This document shows, one piece after another, positions 4,565-5,445 of a DNA stretch of 5,445 bases (positions are counted from its first letter, which is position 1; each line of letters opens with the position of its first letter). This stretch comes from Campylobacterales bacterium (lineage in GTDB: Bacteria > Campylobacterota > Campylobacteria > Campylobacterales > JAADDG01), in NCBI GenBank assembly GCA_027009865.1, contig JALVCR010000025.1:1-5445 (forward strand), written 5' to 3'. The translations under genes were made by a program, and so were the position numbers. The notes under the pieces are model-generated. The model was not told the origin of the DNA. It did no database searches and saw only the letters and a program-made list of their open reading frames with translations.

Positions 4565-5445
4565 TTAAAAAGATTCAATTAAACTCTTAAACTCTTTTGA
4601 GTTTAAAATCCCTCTTAAAACTCTTCTTTCGCTAAAACCCATCCAAAAATTCAAAGCTTTGCTTTTTGGCTCTCTGTTTAAAAAAACCTTGTAAAGGCGT
4701 TTTATAAAAATCTCTTTTGGCAAATCTTCGTTTTTCTCTTTAAACTCTTTGGAATTTAAAAGAGAAAAGAAAGCCTTTTTAACTCCATCTTTATTTATTC
4801 TATCAAACCAGTAAAGAACTTCATGCTCTTTAGCACCTCTTTTAAAAAACTGCGTGTAAAATCTAAAAATAGCGGAAAGTTTATAAAAATCTTTAAGATT
4901 ATACTCTTTTATCTTTTTTCCGGCAATATAGAGAGTATCTTTACTAATTGCTATATCCTTTCCGTTTACCGGAAGAAAAACTATTTTAGATAGATTTTTA
5001 TCGCTTCTTGCTACAAAAAATCCGCTTTCTGAAAACGAATAGCCCAAAATGGAAAAGCTCTTTATAGAAAAATAGAGATAGTTTCTATCCCCTTTTAAAA
5101 AGAAAGCCTCCTCCGCTCCGCTTCCTCCAAACTCATAAATCTTTTTAACTTCATTTTCCAAAGAGAGGCGCGCTAAATAGATATCGCTAAAGCCGCTGTT
5201 TTTATAATCTTCAAAACTCCCCCAGCTCTCTCCCAAAATATACAACTCTTTATCTATAAAAGCATCTTTTACAATATCCTCTTTTTTGGTTTTTATAGTG
5301 CTGGAAGATATCTCATTTGCTTCTTTATCCAATTTGATTACAAAGACATCTCTTGGATCACTCTCTTTGCCGCTTTCACAGATTAAAAAAAGATACTCTT
5401 TATTTAAAACAATCTTTTTGCCCCATTCGTCAAACTCGCTTCCAA
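4565..5445 (-). CDS. Beta-propeller-like protein with two C-terminal DUF4214-like units (5' end cut by window edge)
   Basis: The frame is open to the right edge of the window, so the true start is outside. The TTG at 5330-5332 is an internal Leu, and 37 further full codons lie upstream of it. Numbering from that codon, the first part carries recurring units of the form W-G or F-G, an acidic stretch, L-Y-I-L-G-x-S or similar, then D-I-Y-L-A-R-L-S. Three partial copies are visible (upstream of residue 1, at 23-62 and at 62-117), resembling the blades of secreted bacterial SBBP or Kelch-like propellers. Residues 158-197 and 209-248 are two DUF4214-like units, each with a Tyr/Phe-rich start, a central Trp (175; 230) and the ending L-N-S-K-E-F. 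DUF4214 is frequent at the ends of secreted, S-layer and adhesin-like proteins. Export is therefore likely but no signal peptide is in view. It lies 128 bases upstream of recA and is probably transcribed separately. I do not recognise a specific function. Confidence 0.75.
   Translation of the reverse strand, partial: GSEFDEWGKKIVLNKEYLFLICESGKESDPRDVFVIKLDKEANEISSSTIKTKKEDIVKDAFIDKELYILGESWGSFEDYKNSGFSDIYLARLSLENEVKKIYEFGGSGAEEAFFLKGDRNYLYFSIKSFSILGYSFSESGFFVARSDKNLSKIVFLPVNGKDIAISKDTLYIAGKKIKEYNLKDFYKLSAIFRFYTQFFKRGAKEHEVLYWFDRINKDGVKKAFFSLLNSKEFKEKNEDLPKEIFIKRLYKVFLNREPKSKALNFWMGFSERRVLRGILNSKEFKSLIESF
4589..4708 (-). repeat. Second DUF4214-like unit (coding repeat)
   Basis: It begins F-I-K-R-L-Y-K-V-F-L-N-R-E-P, the typical opening of DUF4214, passes N-F-W-M-G and ends I-L-N-S-K-E-F. 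The usual D-x-x-G after R-E-P is replaced by K-S-K-A, so the Ca-like or turn residues are missing. Confidence 0.65.
4742..4861 (-). repeat. First, divergent DUF4214-like unit (coding repeat)
   Basis: It runs from F-Y-T-Q-F-F-K-R-G-A through Y-W-F-D-R-I-N-K-D-G and ends L-L-N-S-K-E-F, matching the second unit in spacing (40 residues each) and in its last six residues. The first half is unlike classic DUF4214, so it was recognised mainly by comparison with the second unit. Confidence 0.55.

Noticed and set aside
5330..5332. TTG as the start of the propeller plus DUF4214 gene
   Set aside because: The frame stays open through 37 more codons to the window edge with repeat-like sequence continuing, and no ribosome binding site precedes this codon.

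Overview
The window is an AT-rich, gene-dense stretch of bacterial chromosome in which every recognisable gene lies on the minus strand, so the text below follows transcription from right to left. RecA and enolase closely resemble those of Campylobacterota (Epsilonproteobacteria). The order recA, eno, short FtsB-like gene, AMIN-domain gene matches, from memory, Campylobacter jejuni Cj1673c to Cj1670c, and a similar recA-eno start is known in Helicobacter. I cannot name the genus. A free-living or deep-branching member of the phylum is plausible.

Right edge (4565-5445): the 3' part of a gene for a probably exported protein. It has beta-propeller-like repeats followed by two DUF4214-like units. 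Its start is outside the window. A spacer of 128 bases (4437-4564) then carries a candidate sigma70 promoter, a small inverted repeat and a ribosome binding site for recA.

Centre (1167-4436): recA, eno, an FtsB/DivIC-like single-pass membrane protein and an AMIN-domain secreted protein (CgpA-like). Junctions overlap by 1, 4 and 4 bases, so this is almost certainly one translationally coupled transcription unit. It combines DNA recombination, glycolysis or gluconeogenesis, and cell-envelope or division functions.

Left part (1-1120): after a 46-base spacer comes ubiE (demethylmenaquinone methyltransferase), probably starting at TTG. After 34 more bases comes a secreted cyclophilin-type prolyl isomerase, cut by the left window edge. 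A good -35/-10 pair inside the 3' end of ubiE suggests the cyclophilin gene also has its own promoter.

Most of the window is conserved housekeeping sequence and I see no clear new defence, mobile or RNA system. The items most worth a second look are the propeller plus DUF4214 protein beside recA, an N-glycosylation sequon in the linker of the CgpA-like protein, and the non-ATG starts of recA and ubiE. I found no tRNA, rRNA, CRISPR, insertion sequence or credible plus-strand gene.
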